DNA of 57,798 nucleotides, taken from NCBI GenBank assembly GCA_937921735.1, contig CAKZTQ010000045.1:1-57798 (forward strand), written 5' to 3'. The notes under the pieces were generated by a model. The model saw only the letters and a program-made list of their open reading frames with translations, made no database searches and was not told the origin of the DNA. Positions 1 through 7,657 of this stretch are shown in pieces; positions within the stretch are counted from its first letter, which is position 1; every line of letters starts with the position of its first letter. Origin of the DNA: an uncultured archaeon (GTDB taxonomy: Archaea > Hadarchaeota > Hadarchaeia > Hadarchaeales > Hadarchaeaceae). Position numbers and translations under genes: made by a program.

Positions 1-274
1 TGCTTGATTAATTGGTTAATTGTTTCAGTAGGTGCCTCGTAAAGTGAGGATTGAAAGGGCGGTAGCACCAAGCGGAACACCAGCGCCTCGTCGTTTCAGT
101 AGGTGCCTCGTAAAGTGAGGATTGAAAGGGCGACGTTATTACGGCACTGTTAAGGAGATACTTCTGTTTCAGTAGGTGCCTCGTAAAGTGAGGATTGAAA
201 GGAAATTACTCTGGCTAGCCTGTTGATGTCTGCCACGTTTCAGTAGGTGGCCTCGTAAAGTGAGGATTGGAAAG
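1..274 (+). CRISPR. CRISPR array, trailer end (four repeats)
   Basis: Three identical 36-bp repeats lie at 22-57, 93-128 and 166-201. They begin GTTTCAGTAGGTG and end GTGAGGATTGAAAG. A fourth, degenerate copy at 237-274 carries two single-G insertions. Spacers are 58-92 (35 bp), 129-165 (37 bp) and 202-236 (35 bp), and 1-21 is part of a further spacer cut by the window edge. The ATTGAAAG end is the usual 8-nt crRNA handle of archaeal repeats, so transcription should run left to right and the leader should lie off the left edge. The degenerate last repeat fits a trailer end. No cas gene is in the window and I saw no spacer match in it. Confidence 0.95.
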
Positions 275-300
275 ATACAAGCCGGGATTAGATTTACGAG

Positions 301-344
301 CCGAGCTCGTAACCGGACGCCGGGTTCAAATCCCGGCAGGCGGA
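301..344 (+). other. tRNA 3'-half-like fragment beside the CRISPR trailer
   Basis: A perfect T-arm is present: stem CCGGG (320-324), loop TTCAAAT (325-331), stem CCCGG (332-336). It is followed by a 7-nt acceptor-like strand (337-343) and a discriminator-like A. Upstream at 306-312 is CTCGTAA, which would be an anticodon loop for Thr(CGT). The stretch between that loop and the T-stem is 7 nt instead of about 10, the anticodon stem does not pair well, and no matching 5' half is present upstream. I read it as a tRNA remnant; a split or permuted gene is a less likely alternative. Bases 345-500 hold nothing else I can identify. Confidence 0.4.
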
Positions 345-504
345 TCAGCAGTTTCGGCGACCATTATGAAAACACGTTCGGGTCTGCCTGCCGGACGGTT
401 GCTGAAGCTATGGACGCCAAAAAGGAAAAGAAAAGGCGTGGGTCCCCTCAGTCAAACCCGCCCACTCCGAGTTTGTAAGAAGTAAGAACTTGTGCAGCGT
501 ATTG

Positions 505-1038
505 CTAAGCGAGGGGTCCACCGTATTCCTCCAGCCCCACTATGTTCCGAAGCTTTTTCCTCCTGCGGATGAGATGCATGATTTTCCCTAGCAAGTCGAA
601 TTTCTTTTTGGGATAGCCTACGGCTAGGAGAGCAACCACGTTGTAGCGCTCTGGGATTTTTAATAAGCGTTTAACGAGCTCTTCGTCGAAGCTTCCGACC
701 CAGCACGTTCCGAGGCCCTCGCTGGTCGCCGCGAGAACCATGTTCTGCATCGCGATCGCGACATCGATCGCATACCATTTGGGCGAAGCTTGGCGATCAC
801 CGCAACCGACTATTACCAACGGACACTCGGTTAAAAACCTCGCAAACCTCCCACTTTTCGCGATCCGTTTTCTACGTTCAGGATCGGTTACGATCACAAA
901 GTACCAAGGTTGTTTATTTTCCGCGGACGGTGCCAGGCGGGCTGCCTCTAGGATCTTTTCAAGCTTCTCTTTTGGCACGGGATTTGGGGAATAGGCTCTG
1001 ATCGACTTTCTTACTCGAATGGCCTCCAAAACTTCCAT
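505..1038 (-). CDS. nitroreductase family flavoprotein
   Basis: A 177-aa protein with the layout of FMN-dependent NAD(P)H nitroreductases. An N-terminal RKSIRAY motif contributes to the flavin phosphate site, APSAENKQPW (about residues 36-45) is the family signature, and the central AIAMQNMVLAATSEGLGTCW helix is typical. The family works as FMN-bound homodimers in the cytoplasm and reduces nitro, quinone or similar acceptors; substrate cannot be told. A decayed relative is at 42400-42840. The upstream region (1039-1304, 266 bp) is non-coding, A/T-rich and carries two GTACA sites described separately. Confidence 0.85.
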   Translation of the reverse strand: MEVLEAIRVRKSIRAYSPNPVPKEKLEKILEAARLAPSAENKQPWYFVIVTDPERRKRIAKSGRFARFLTECPLVIVGCGDRQASPKWYAIDVAIAMQNMVLAATSEGLGTCWVGSFDEELVKRLLKIPERYNVVALLAVGYPKKKFDLLGKIMHLIRRRKKLRNIVGLEEYGGPLA

Positions 1039-1057
1039 ATCAGTAGTCCCTAATTAT

Positions 1058-1094
1058 TGTACAACTTTTGAATAAAATAAGCTGTTTTAGTACA
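1058..1094. promoter_or_regulatory. possible TRP-box-like pair upstream of the nitroreductase
   Basis: TGTACA (1058-1063) and AGTACA (1089-1094) lie in an A/T-rich stretch just upstream of the minus-strand nitroreductase start, 31 bp centre to centre. The same two hexamers occur 30 bp apart in the trpB2 promoter at 55945-55980. A 6-bp match is weak evidence alone. Confidence 0.25.
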
Positions 1095-1304
1095 GTTTAA
1101 TCTTTTTTTGTGAGGAATTAATGGTTGTGGAAAGGTTATCTTGTTGCCGTTTCTCCCATCTAGCATCGAAAGCTTTGCTCGATCGTCTCTTCTTTCTAGT
1201 GGTTGGGCCAGATGCGAGGATGAATGAATTCTGAAACTCCAGCCCCCAAAATTTGACCGACAGATCAACGTTTTTAAAACATCAGAGGGCAATTAAATTT
1301 ACCC

Positions 1305-2471
1305 TTAGCTGATTTTTCCCCTCGCGGATATGGGCCAGATGACCTCGACTTCATTATCCCTGATGCCGATGACTTCGTCGTAAAGGAAAACGGTACCGCA
1401 GCAGTGGATCGGAATGATCTCCACCTTGTCTCCAACTTTAAACAGTTCTCGACACCTCTCACCACGAAGGAGCCCATATTCCTCCCCGATCTTAGAATCG
1501 AAAACGATGTCCCACAGGATCTCGCCATCCAAGGTCCTCACCAGCCCTAGGCCAGTAGTTGGATCTTTCCTGCGGGCTTCGACGGGTGGGGTGTTTGGGG
1601 GCGTGAATGCTCCAAACGTACAGGAATCCGGGCCGGCAGCCTTCGATCCAGCGTCGCATATCGCTCGATCGTTGGCTGGGACGCTTATGATCGTCGTCAA
1701 AACGGTTGCGGCAAAGTCTTTTTCGGCGCATACGCCGAGACCATACTGTTGGGTATCGTTGAAGACGTAGGCTCCTGGTCTTATCTCGGTGACCCCCTTC
1801 ACTTTAGCAACGATTTTCGCGCCAGGCGTCGAGCCTAGGCTGACCTCTCTTATGTCAATTCCGTTGTCGCGTAACAGCTCTGCGGTCTCGACCATGTCCC
1901 GAGCCGCTCGCGTGGCTATTTCGTGAAGTTCTTCCTTGTTTTTAGCTCGATAAACGATGCCTTCGTGAGTATAGATCCCCATTAGATTTAGACCCGGTAG
2001 CTTTACCACCTCCTTCGCCAACTCGAGAGCGGGCTCTCCTGGCGGTACTCCGGTCCTCTTTATGCCCGTATCGATATCGAGCAGGGTATCTATCTTCATG
2101 CCTTTGCCTTCGGCCAATCTGGATATCTCCCTCGCGTTTTCGACGCTATCGACGGCGATCCTGATTTTGGCTCTTCTGGCGAGCCTGATGAGCCTTTCTA
2201 TCTTTTGGGCCCCCACGATTTGATTGGAGATGAAAATGTCTTTGATCCCCGCGGCTTCCATGACCTCTCCCTCGCTCAGCTTGGCCACTTGGATTCCAGC
2301 CGCTCCTGCCTCTAATTGAAGGTGCGCTATCGCCGGGCACTTGTGGGTCTTGGTCATAGGTCGAAGCTTTACCCCGGCGGCCCTCGCAAAATCGGCCATG
2401 CTTGTTATGTTTCTCTTTAAAATATCGAGATCTACGATGAGAGCAGGGGTATCTAATTCTTCTTTCCTCAT
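1305..2471 (-). CDS. PLP enzyme of the D-threonine aldolase / D-serine dehydratase-like family
   Basis: A 388-aa protein with a fold type III (alanine racemase-like) barrel. The N-terminus LDTPALIVDLDILKRNI and the TKTHKCP motif (the Lys there is the expected PLP Schiff-base residue) are typical of the DSD1 / D-threonine aldolase group. A C-terminal IPIHCCG segment resembles the His-Cys metal site of eukaryotic-type D-serine dehydratase. Members cleave or dehydrate D-threonine, D-serine or 3-hydroxyaspartate, and the substrate here is not determined. The ATG is preceded by an A/T-rich stretch. The gene stands alone, divergent from the nucleoside-binding protein gene. Confidence 0.8.
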   Translation of the reverse strand: MRKEELDTPALIVDLDILKRNITSMADFARAAGVKLRPMTKTHKCPAIAHLQLEAGAAGIQVAKLSEGEVMEAAGIKDIFISNQIVGAQKIERLIRLARRAKIRIAVDSVENAREISRLAEGKGMKIDTLLDIDTGIKRTGVPPGEPALELAKEVVKLPGLNLMGIYTHEGIVYRAKNKEELHEIATRAARDMVETAELLRDNGIDIREVSLGSTPGAKIVAKVKGVTEIRPGAYVFNDTQQYGLGVCAEKDFAATVLTTIISVPANDRAICDAGSKAAGPDSCTFGAFTPPNTPPVEARRKDPTTGLGLVRTLDGEILWDIVFDSKIGEEYGLLRGERCRELFKVGDKVEIIPIHCCGTVFLYDEVIGIRDNEVEVIWPISARGKIS

Positions 2472-2549
2472 GGCGACCCTTTAAAGTTCTAATAATTTCT
2501 CTTTAAGAATTTGTCGAAAAGTTTCCAATTTTTGAGCTCTTAATAGAAA

Positions 2550-2560
2550 GTTTTAAAAAC
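2550..2560 (+). promoter_or_regulatory. TATA-like box of the BMP-family binding protein gene
   Basis: GTTTTAAAAAC lies about 30-35 bp upstream of the ATG at 2590, the right distance for an archaeal promoter with a very short leader. Confidence 0.5.
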
Positions 2561-2589
2561 GTCTCAAAGCTAGTCTAGTTTGTGGTTAA

Positions 2590-3897
2590 ATGAGGGGTGA
2601 AAAAAGAGGAATAGCGGTTGCGACAGCAGTTATAATCGCTGTAATAATAACTGCGATAATCGTTGGACCAGTAGTATACCTTGCCAAACCCGCAGGGGAA
2701 GTGGTGGAAAAAATCGTGGAAAAGCCAGTGCCGGTGGCCGAAAAAATAATAATGGGTTTCGTGATGGGGGGCTACACTGCCGGGTCCACTTGGGATGGTC
2801 GGTATAAAATAGCGGCGGATCGGCTGAAATGGCTTTACCCCTGGTTCGATTATTACTACGATGAAGGAGTGGTGCTCGAGGGAAGGGATCCAGCCGCGTC
2901 CGCTAGGGACCTCATCGCAACGAAGAAAGCGAACTTAGTGGTGGGAAGCTGGGAGCCCTGTGCTGTACCGGCTTTTGAAACCATCAAAAGGGATTACCCG
3001 AACGTTTGGTTCTTGGGCAACATAGGGAGTGACATTAGTAGGGGAGGAAATCACCTAAGGTTCTTCCCAAGGCAGTACCAAGCGATGTATTTGGAGGGCC
3101 TCGTAGCCGGTGCGATAACGAGGACGAATAAAATAGGTATTGCGGTGGGGCCAGCCTGCGTTCAGAACTGGAGGCGGATGGCTGCCTTTTACCTAGGAAT
3201 AAAAGAAGTGAACCCGAATGCCACGCTGTACGTTAAGTACGTGGGAGAGTGGTATAACCCACCGGTAGAAAGGGAGGTCTCCTTAGCCCTAGTGGATCTT
3301 GGCTGCGATGTCTTAACGAATTACACGGACTCTACGGCCCCGGTTGAGGTCGCTGAAGAAAAAGGCATTTGGTTCGTGGGCAAAGACAGCGATATCGTAG
3401 GGATGTATGGCTGGTCGACCACGGATACCGTGGCGGTTTCCTTCGACACGCGTTGGGAGGTGATATGGGATCACTTCCTGAAGGAATACCGCGCCGGTGT
3501 AAAGGCTCCGGATACTTTGGTAATGTTGGGCATGGACCGGCATATAGCGATGCCGGCCGACAATCCATGGCTCCCAGGACAGACCATATTGCCGACGGTC
3601 GATCTTCAGAACGATAACAAAATAGGCATCGATGCGATAAGTCCGAAAGCCCGAGCACTCATCCCAGAAAATGTCTTAAGGCTGATCGCGCACAGGAGGG
3701 AACAAATGATGTTTGGACAATGGGACCCATTCTTCGAGTACGAGCTTGTGGCTGGTGAAGAGTCCGTGGAGATCCCAGGAGTAGCACCGAAAAGAACGCC
3801 GGGAGAAGTGGTAAAGCCAGCTCGTACAGCAGTTTCCGACGAGTTTCTCCTTGGACAGTTCAACTTCATGTTACAGGGCATAGTGCTTGTCAAATAA
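2590..3897 (+). CDS. BMP-family nucleoside-binding lipoprotein-like protein
   Basis: A 435-aa substrate-binding protein of the basic membrane protein (BMP/PnrA/Med) family. An N-terminal hydrophobic segment (about residues 8-31, AVATAVIIAVIITAIIVGPV) would anchor it outside the membrane, followed by a short VEK-rich linker and the periplasmic-binding fold. The family binds purine nucleosides and feeds ABC transporters like the one encoded next to it. The gene faces that transporter convergently instead of sitting in its operon. I see no lipobox Cys, so a transmembrane anchor is more likely than a lipid one. Confidence 0.85.
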   Translation: MRGEKRGIAVATAVIIAVIITAIIVGPVVYLAKPAGEVVEKIVEKPVPVAEKIIMGFVMGGYTAGSTWDGRYKIAADRLKWLYPWFDYYYDEGVVLEGRDPAASARDLIATKKANLVVGSWEPCAVPAFETIKRDYPNVWFLGNIGSDISRGGNHLRFFPRQYQAMYLEGLVAGAITRTNKIGIAVGPACVQNWRRMAAFYLGIKEVNPNATLYVKYVGEWYNPPVEREVSLALVDLGCDVLTNYTDSTAPVEVAEEKGIWFVGKDSDIVGMYGWSTTDTVAVSFDTRWEVIWDHFLKEYRAGVKAPDTLVMLGMDRHIAMPADNPWLPGQTILPTVDLQNDNKIGIDAISPKARALIPENVLRLIAHRREQMMFGQWDPFFEYELVAGEESVEIPGVAPKRTPGEVVKPARTAVSDEFLLGQFNFMLQGIVLVK

Positions 3898-3923
3898 GTC
3901 TTTTTTCTTTTTTTATTTTTTCA
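3898..3923 (+). terminator. oligo-T terminator after the binding protein gene
   Basis: Immediately after the TAA the plus strand runs through three T tracts broken by single bases, the usual archaeal termination signal. It lies between two convergent genes. Confidence 0.55.
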
Positions 3924-3950
3924 ATTCGAGTTAGGTAATGGACTTGAATT

Positions 3951-4829
3951 TTACTCTTTTATGTAAGGTTGACCCAGAGCCGCGGGTTTCGCCAGCCCCC
4001 ATTTCCTCCTAAATCTTGGGGTCGAGATCACCGCTAGAACTATGATCGTTGCTATAAATGGAAACATCCTGCAAACGCCTAGGGGCAAGCCAAAGCCAGG
4101 GATGAGGGTTTCCGGGGCGATGCCGAACTGCCATATCACGCCGAAAATTAGCGCACCAGCTAACAATATCGGAGGTCTCCACATGGAAAAAAGGACAAGG
4201 GCTAATGCGATCCACCCCATGCCTTGAGTTGGAATGTGGCTCCAGAGCCCCAGATAAGTTATGCACATGAACGCACCCGCTAACCCACCCAACAATCCAC
4301 CTATGATCACGCAGAGGTAACGGATTTTCACCACGTTTATGCCGGTGGCTTCGGCAACCGAGGGGTCTTCTCCCACCGACCGTATCTTCAACCCGATATG
4401 AGTTTTGGAAAGTATAAACCAAACTACTAAAACGAGCACGACCGCAAAGAAAAACATGGGGGAGAGGAGACCCCCGATACGGGGGGAGGGAATCCTCAGG
4501 GGTCCAGAGTATTTATCCATCCAGAAAGTGACAAATCCCATGGCGAATATCCATATCCCCATCGCGCTCACGACTTGGTCTACCTTTAAGGTTATCGAAA
4601 ATAGTCCATGTAGAAAACCAAAAACGGCTCCCAGTGCCGCCCCAACTATGAAACCAACTAAGAGGCTACCGGTGCGAAGGGCAGTTATAAAACCGGAGGC
4701 TGCCCCGAAGAGCATTAACCCTTCTATCCCAACGTTGAGGACGCCGGAGCGCTGGTCCAGCAGTTCTCCTATGCCGGCTAGTAGAAAAATCGTTGCCACT
4801 TCCAGACATCTCGCGATAAACGGCCACAT
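3951..4829 (-). CDS. nucleoside ABC transporter permease (NupQ/YufQ type)
   Basis: A 292-aa integral membrane protein with about eight hydrophobic segments and the hallmark motif ERSGVLNVGIEGLMLFGA near residue 25 (here DQRSGVLNVGIEG). The SVGEDPSVAEATGINV segment in the middle is the coupling-helix region that contacts the ATPase. This is the BPD-transport type 2 permease family used by BMP-type nucleoside importers. It starts 4 bp after the other permease stops and would be co-transcribed with it and the ATPase. Confidence 0.88.
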   Translation of the reverse strand: MWPFIARCLEVATIFLLAGIGELLDQRSGVLNVGIEGLMLFGAASGFITALRTGSLLVGFIVGAALGAVFGFLHGLFSITLKVDQVVSAMGIWIFAMGFVTFWMDKYSGPLRIPSPRIGGLLSPMFFFAVVLVLVVWFILSKTHIGLKIRSVGEDPSVAEATGINVVKIRYLCVIIGGLLGGLAGAFMCITYLGLWSHIPTQGMGWIALALVLFSMWRPPILLAGALIFGVIWQFGIAPETLIPGFGLPLGVCRMFPFIATIIVLAVISTPRFRRKWGLAKPAALGQPYIKE

Positions 4830-4833
4830 GTTT

Positions 4834-5928
4834 TCACGCCTTTTTCTTCCTCACGATTTTATACCGATAGAAGAACTGGAGGGCAATAAAGGAAAGGAAG
4901 AGAATCCCGAGAAAAACTCGGTCGAGTCCATAAGTTAGTCCATACCTCCGAACTATGACGGTTCCACCCTCCCTTAGCGATCCGACAAAGATCGACAGCG
5001 GGATTGCTGCGAGGGGGTTCAAGAGACATATCAACCCTACCATGATTCCCCAATAAGTGAGTTCCCCTATTCCCTTATACGCATCGGGTCTAGGAATGAG
5101 ACGAAAGGATGGATCCCCGGCCCACATGTGGTATGCGGAGAGACCGGCTATCGCACCACCAACGGCCATCACGAAGATCGCTATTTTAGCTGGATTGATC
5201 CCTGCATGTTCAGCGGCGGGTTGGCTGCTGCCCAAGGCCTTGATTTGGAACCCGATACGCGTCTTTTCGAATAAGAAAAACAATAATATGGATATCGCGG
5301 GGGCGAGAACTACGGTAAAGGGTAGTCTCCAAATCGTCGGTGCCCACGCAGAAACTGGCAGCGGTCTGCTCTGAGATTCCGCGATACCCCTCCAAGGCCC
5401 CGTGGGTGGCATGATTAAGGCGTGAAGCAGCCAAAAAGCTATGTTATTCAACATGAGAGTTATCACGATTTCATTAACGCCGAACTTTCCTCGTAGAAAT
5501 CCGGCAAAAGCTCCATAGACCGCGCCAAAAATCCCAGCAGAGATTAACATGAGTGGGATAAGAATTGTGGAGGGAAGGTCACCATATGCATATGCAACCG
5601 CAAATGCCCCCACCGTGCCCAAGTAGAGCTGCCCTTCCATCCCAACGTTCCATAGCCCAGCTTTTAGTGGGAGGATGAACGCGAGCGTTGCAAATAATAA
5701 AAGCGTGCTCCTATGGATCATCGTGGGTAGTCCGGTTTTTGGATCGAAGGCGTAGGAAAAGACGCATTTATATACGTCTATCGGGTTGGCCCCCTCGAAA
5801 AGAATGAAAGCGCTGAAGACGACAAAGGCGATAATTATAGAAAGGACAGATATCTTAACCGCGTCCCGTCCAGTTACTACAAGCACCCTTTCGAGTTTTA
5901 GTTTAGGTAGTTTCAAGACATCAACCAC
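4834..5928 (-). CDS. nucleoside ABC transporter permease (NupP/YufP type)
   Basis: A 364-aa membrane protein with a single N-terminal transmembrane helix, then LKAGLWNVGMEGQLYLGTVGA, the conserved first-core motif of this permease family, and the coupling segment ALGSSQPAAEHAGINPAKI. It pairs with the 292-aa permease to form the heterodimeric channel. The start lies 2 bp downstream of the ATPase stop, so all three form one minus-strand operon. Confidence 0.88.
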   Translation of the reverse strand: MVDVLKLPKLKLERVLVVTGRDAVKISVLSIIIAFVVFSAFILFEGANPIDVYKCVFSYAFDPKTGLPTMIHRSTLLLFATLAFILPLKAGLWNVGMEGQLYLGTVGAFAVAYAYGDLPSTILIPLMLISAGIFGAVYGAFAGFLRGKFGVNEIVITLMLNNIAFWLLHALIMPPTGPWRGIAESQSRPLPVSAWAPTIWRLPFTVVLAPAISILLFFLFEKTRIGFQIKALGSSQPAAEHAGINPAKIAIFVMAVGGAIAGLSAYHMWAGDPSFRLIPRPDAYKGIGELTYWGIMVGLICLLNPLAAIPLSIFVGSLREGGTVIVRRYGLTYGLDRVFLGILFLSFIALQFFYRYKIVRKKKA

Positions 5929-5930
5929 CT

Positions 5931-7541
5931 CTATTTAGCGCGCGCACCCGTCATCATCGCTCCTACTATTTCCTTCCTCGCCTTTTCCGCTGGGATTATG
6001 TCTACGAACTTACCCTCGTAGATCGGAGCTATCGTATCGCTTACTTGTAAAACCTCATCGAGATCTTCTGAGATGAGCAAGATCCCCATTCCTTCTTTTT
6101 TGCAATCGAGGAGCTTGTTTCTAACGAATTCTGTTGCACCGACATCGAGGCCCTGCGTAGGTAGATTAGCGATCAATAACTTCTTGGTTCTCGGGATAGT
6201 GCGTGCCAAAATTAATCTTTGTAGGTTCCCTCCGGACAGATGTGCTGCCCTCGTGTAGATACCCGGTGCCATCACCTCAAACTCCGAAATGACTTTTTCA
6301 GCATGCTCACGAATTCGTTTATAGTCGAGAAGCCCCCACTTGGAAAATTCTCTATCGAAATAAAGGCTCAGCGCAATATTTTCCATCAATGAAAATTGGG
6401 GGATGGAGCCGACCCTCACGCGCTCGGAGGGAATATATCCAATTCCCATCTTCAACCTCTCCAACGGGCTGGCGTGCGTGATATCCTTACCTTCGAACAT
6501 TACTTTTCCACCCGAGGCTTTGCGGACGCCCGCCAAAACTTCGGCGAGCTCCTGTTGCCCGTTGCCTGAAACTCCAGCGATTCCGAAAATTTCACCCTCC
6601 CTGATCGAGAAGGTCACTCCCTTTAGAGCTAAAAATCCCCTGTCGCTTATTGCTGAAAGATTTTCCACCCGCAATATTTCCTTTCCCTTTTTTACCTTCG
6701 GTTTCTTCACTCGGAAGAGGACCTCCCTCCCGACCATGTATTTCGCCAAGGCTTCCATTGTGGCTTTTCTCGTCTCAAGACGCTTAACCACTTTGCCTTT
6801 CCTGAGGATGGTAACCCTATCGCTCACGCTGAGCACTTCTGGCAACTTATGGGTAATAAACGGGATCACCGCAATTTCGGTACCCGCCATGCTCCGGAGG
6901 GATTTCAGGAATCTCTCGGTTTCGATGGGGGTCAAAACCGAGGTAGGTTCATCTAGGATCAGGAGCTTTGCGCCTCGATAAAGGGCCTTCACGATTTCCA
7001 CGGATTGTTGTTCGCCTGCCGATAGTTGCCAGACCTTGGCATCGAGGTCTATTTTAAAACCGTATTTATCGCAGAGTTCTTGCACTTCCTTTTTAGCCGC
7101 CTCAATATCCACGATTTTCCCAGCCTTCGGATGCCCCAAAATGATGTTCTCTAAGGCAGTGTGGGCGGGTATCAACTTTCGATGTTGGTGGACCATCCCT
7201 ATCCCGAGGTTGATAGCGTCCAAGGGGGACTTGAATTCCACTTTTTTACCGCGGATGTAAATCTCGCCTTCGTCCGGTTTCAACAGGCCGTAGAGGATGT
7301 TCATGAGGGTGGTTTTTCCCGCACCGTTTTCCCCCAAAATAGCGTGGATTTCACCGGCTCTTATCTCTAAATCAATATGATCGTTGGCCACGACGCCTCC
7401 AGGAAACTTTTTGGTGATCCCCCTTGCCTCGAGGACGACTTCACCGTGTTTTAAATTGGCCCAGAATTTTTCTGATAATTGGCTTCTCTCTTCTTTACGC
7501 CCACCGAAGAGGTCAATTATCTTTTGGCTGAGCACCGACAT
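5931..7541 (-). CDS. nucleoside ABC transporter ATP-binding protein with two ABC domains
   Basis: A 536-aa tandem ABC ATPase of the sugar/nucleoside (RbsA/NupO-like) type. The first domain is canonical: Walker A GENGAGKTT (about residue 70), signature LSAGEQQ, Walker B LLILDEPTS. The second is degenerate: GVSGNGQQE replaces Walker A and LLIANLPTQGLD replaces Walker B (no Asp-Glu pair), as is common in this family, so one composite site is expected to carry out hydrolysis. It is first in the operon. Its start diverges from gatE with a 116-bp gap. Confidence 0.9.
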   Translation of the reverse strand: MSVLSQKIIDLFGGRKEERSQLSEKFWANLKHGEVVLEARGITKKFPGGVVANDHIDLEIRAGEIHAILGENGAGKTTLMNILYGLLKPDEGEIYIRGKKVEFKSPLDAINLGIGMVHQHRKLIPAHTALENIILGHPKAGKIVDIEAAKKEVQELCDKYGFKIDLDAKVWQLSAGEQQSVEIVKALYRGAKLLILDEPTSVLTPIETERFLKSLRSMAGTEIAVIPFITHKLPEVLSVSDRVTILRKGKVVKRLETRKATMEALAKYMVGREVLFRVKKPKVKKGKEILRVENLSAISDRGFLALKGVTFSIREGEIFGIAGVSGNGQQELAEVLAGVRKASGGKVMFEGKDITHASPLERLKMGIGYIPSERVRVGSIPQFSLMENIALSLYFDREFSKWGLLDYKRIREHAEKVISEFEVMAPGIYTRAAHLSGGNLQRLILARTIPRTKKLLIANLPTQGLDVGATEFVRNKLLDCKKEGMGILLISEDLDEVLQVSDTIAPIYEGKFVDIIPAEKARKEIVGAMMTGARAK

Positions 7542-7657
7542 CCCCTAACACCTTGCAAATATCTTCAGGAGCGCCCTCAATTAAAAAGCTTTCCAAACTA
7601 AAAACTGAAAATGTTATGTTTTATTTACAGGGCAATCGAAAAGGACGAGGGGATCAG

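Noticed and set aside
1-274. cas genes next to the array
   Set aside because: None in the window; the leader and any cas genes would be off the left edge.
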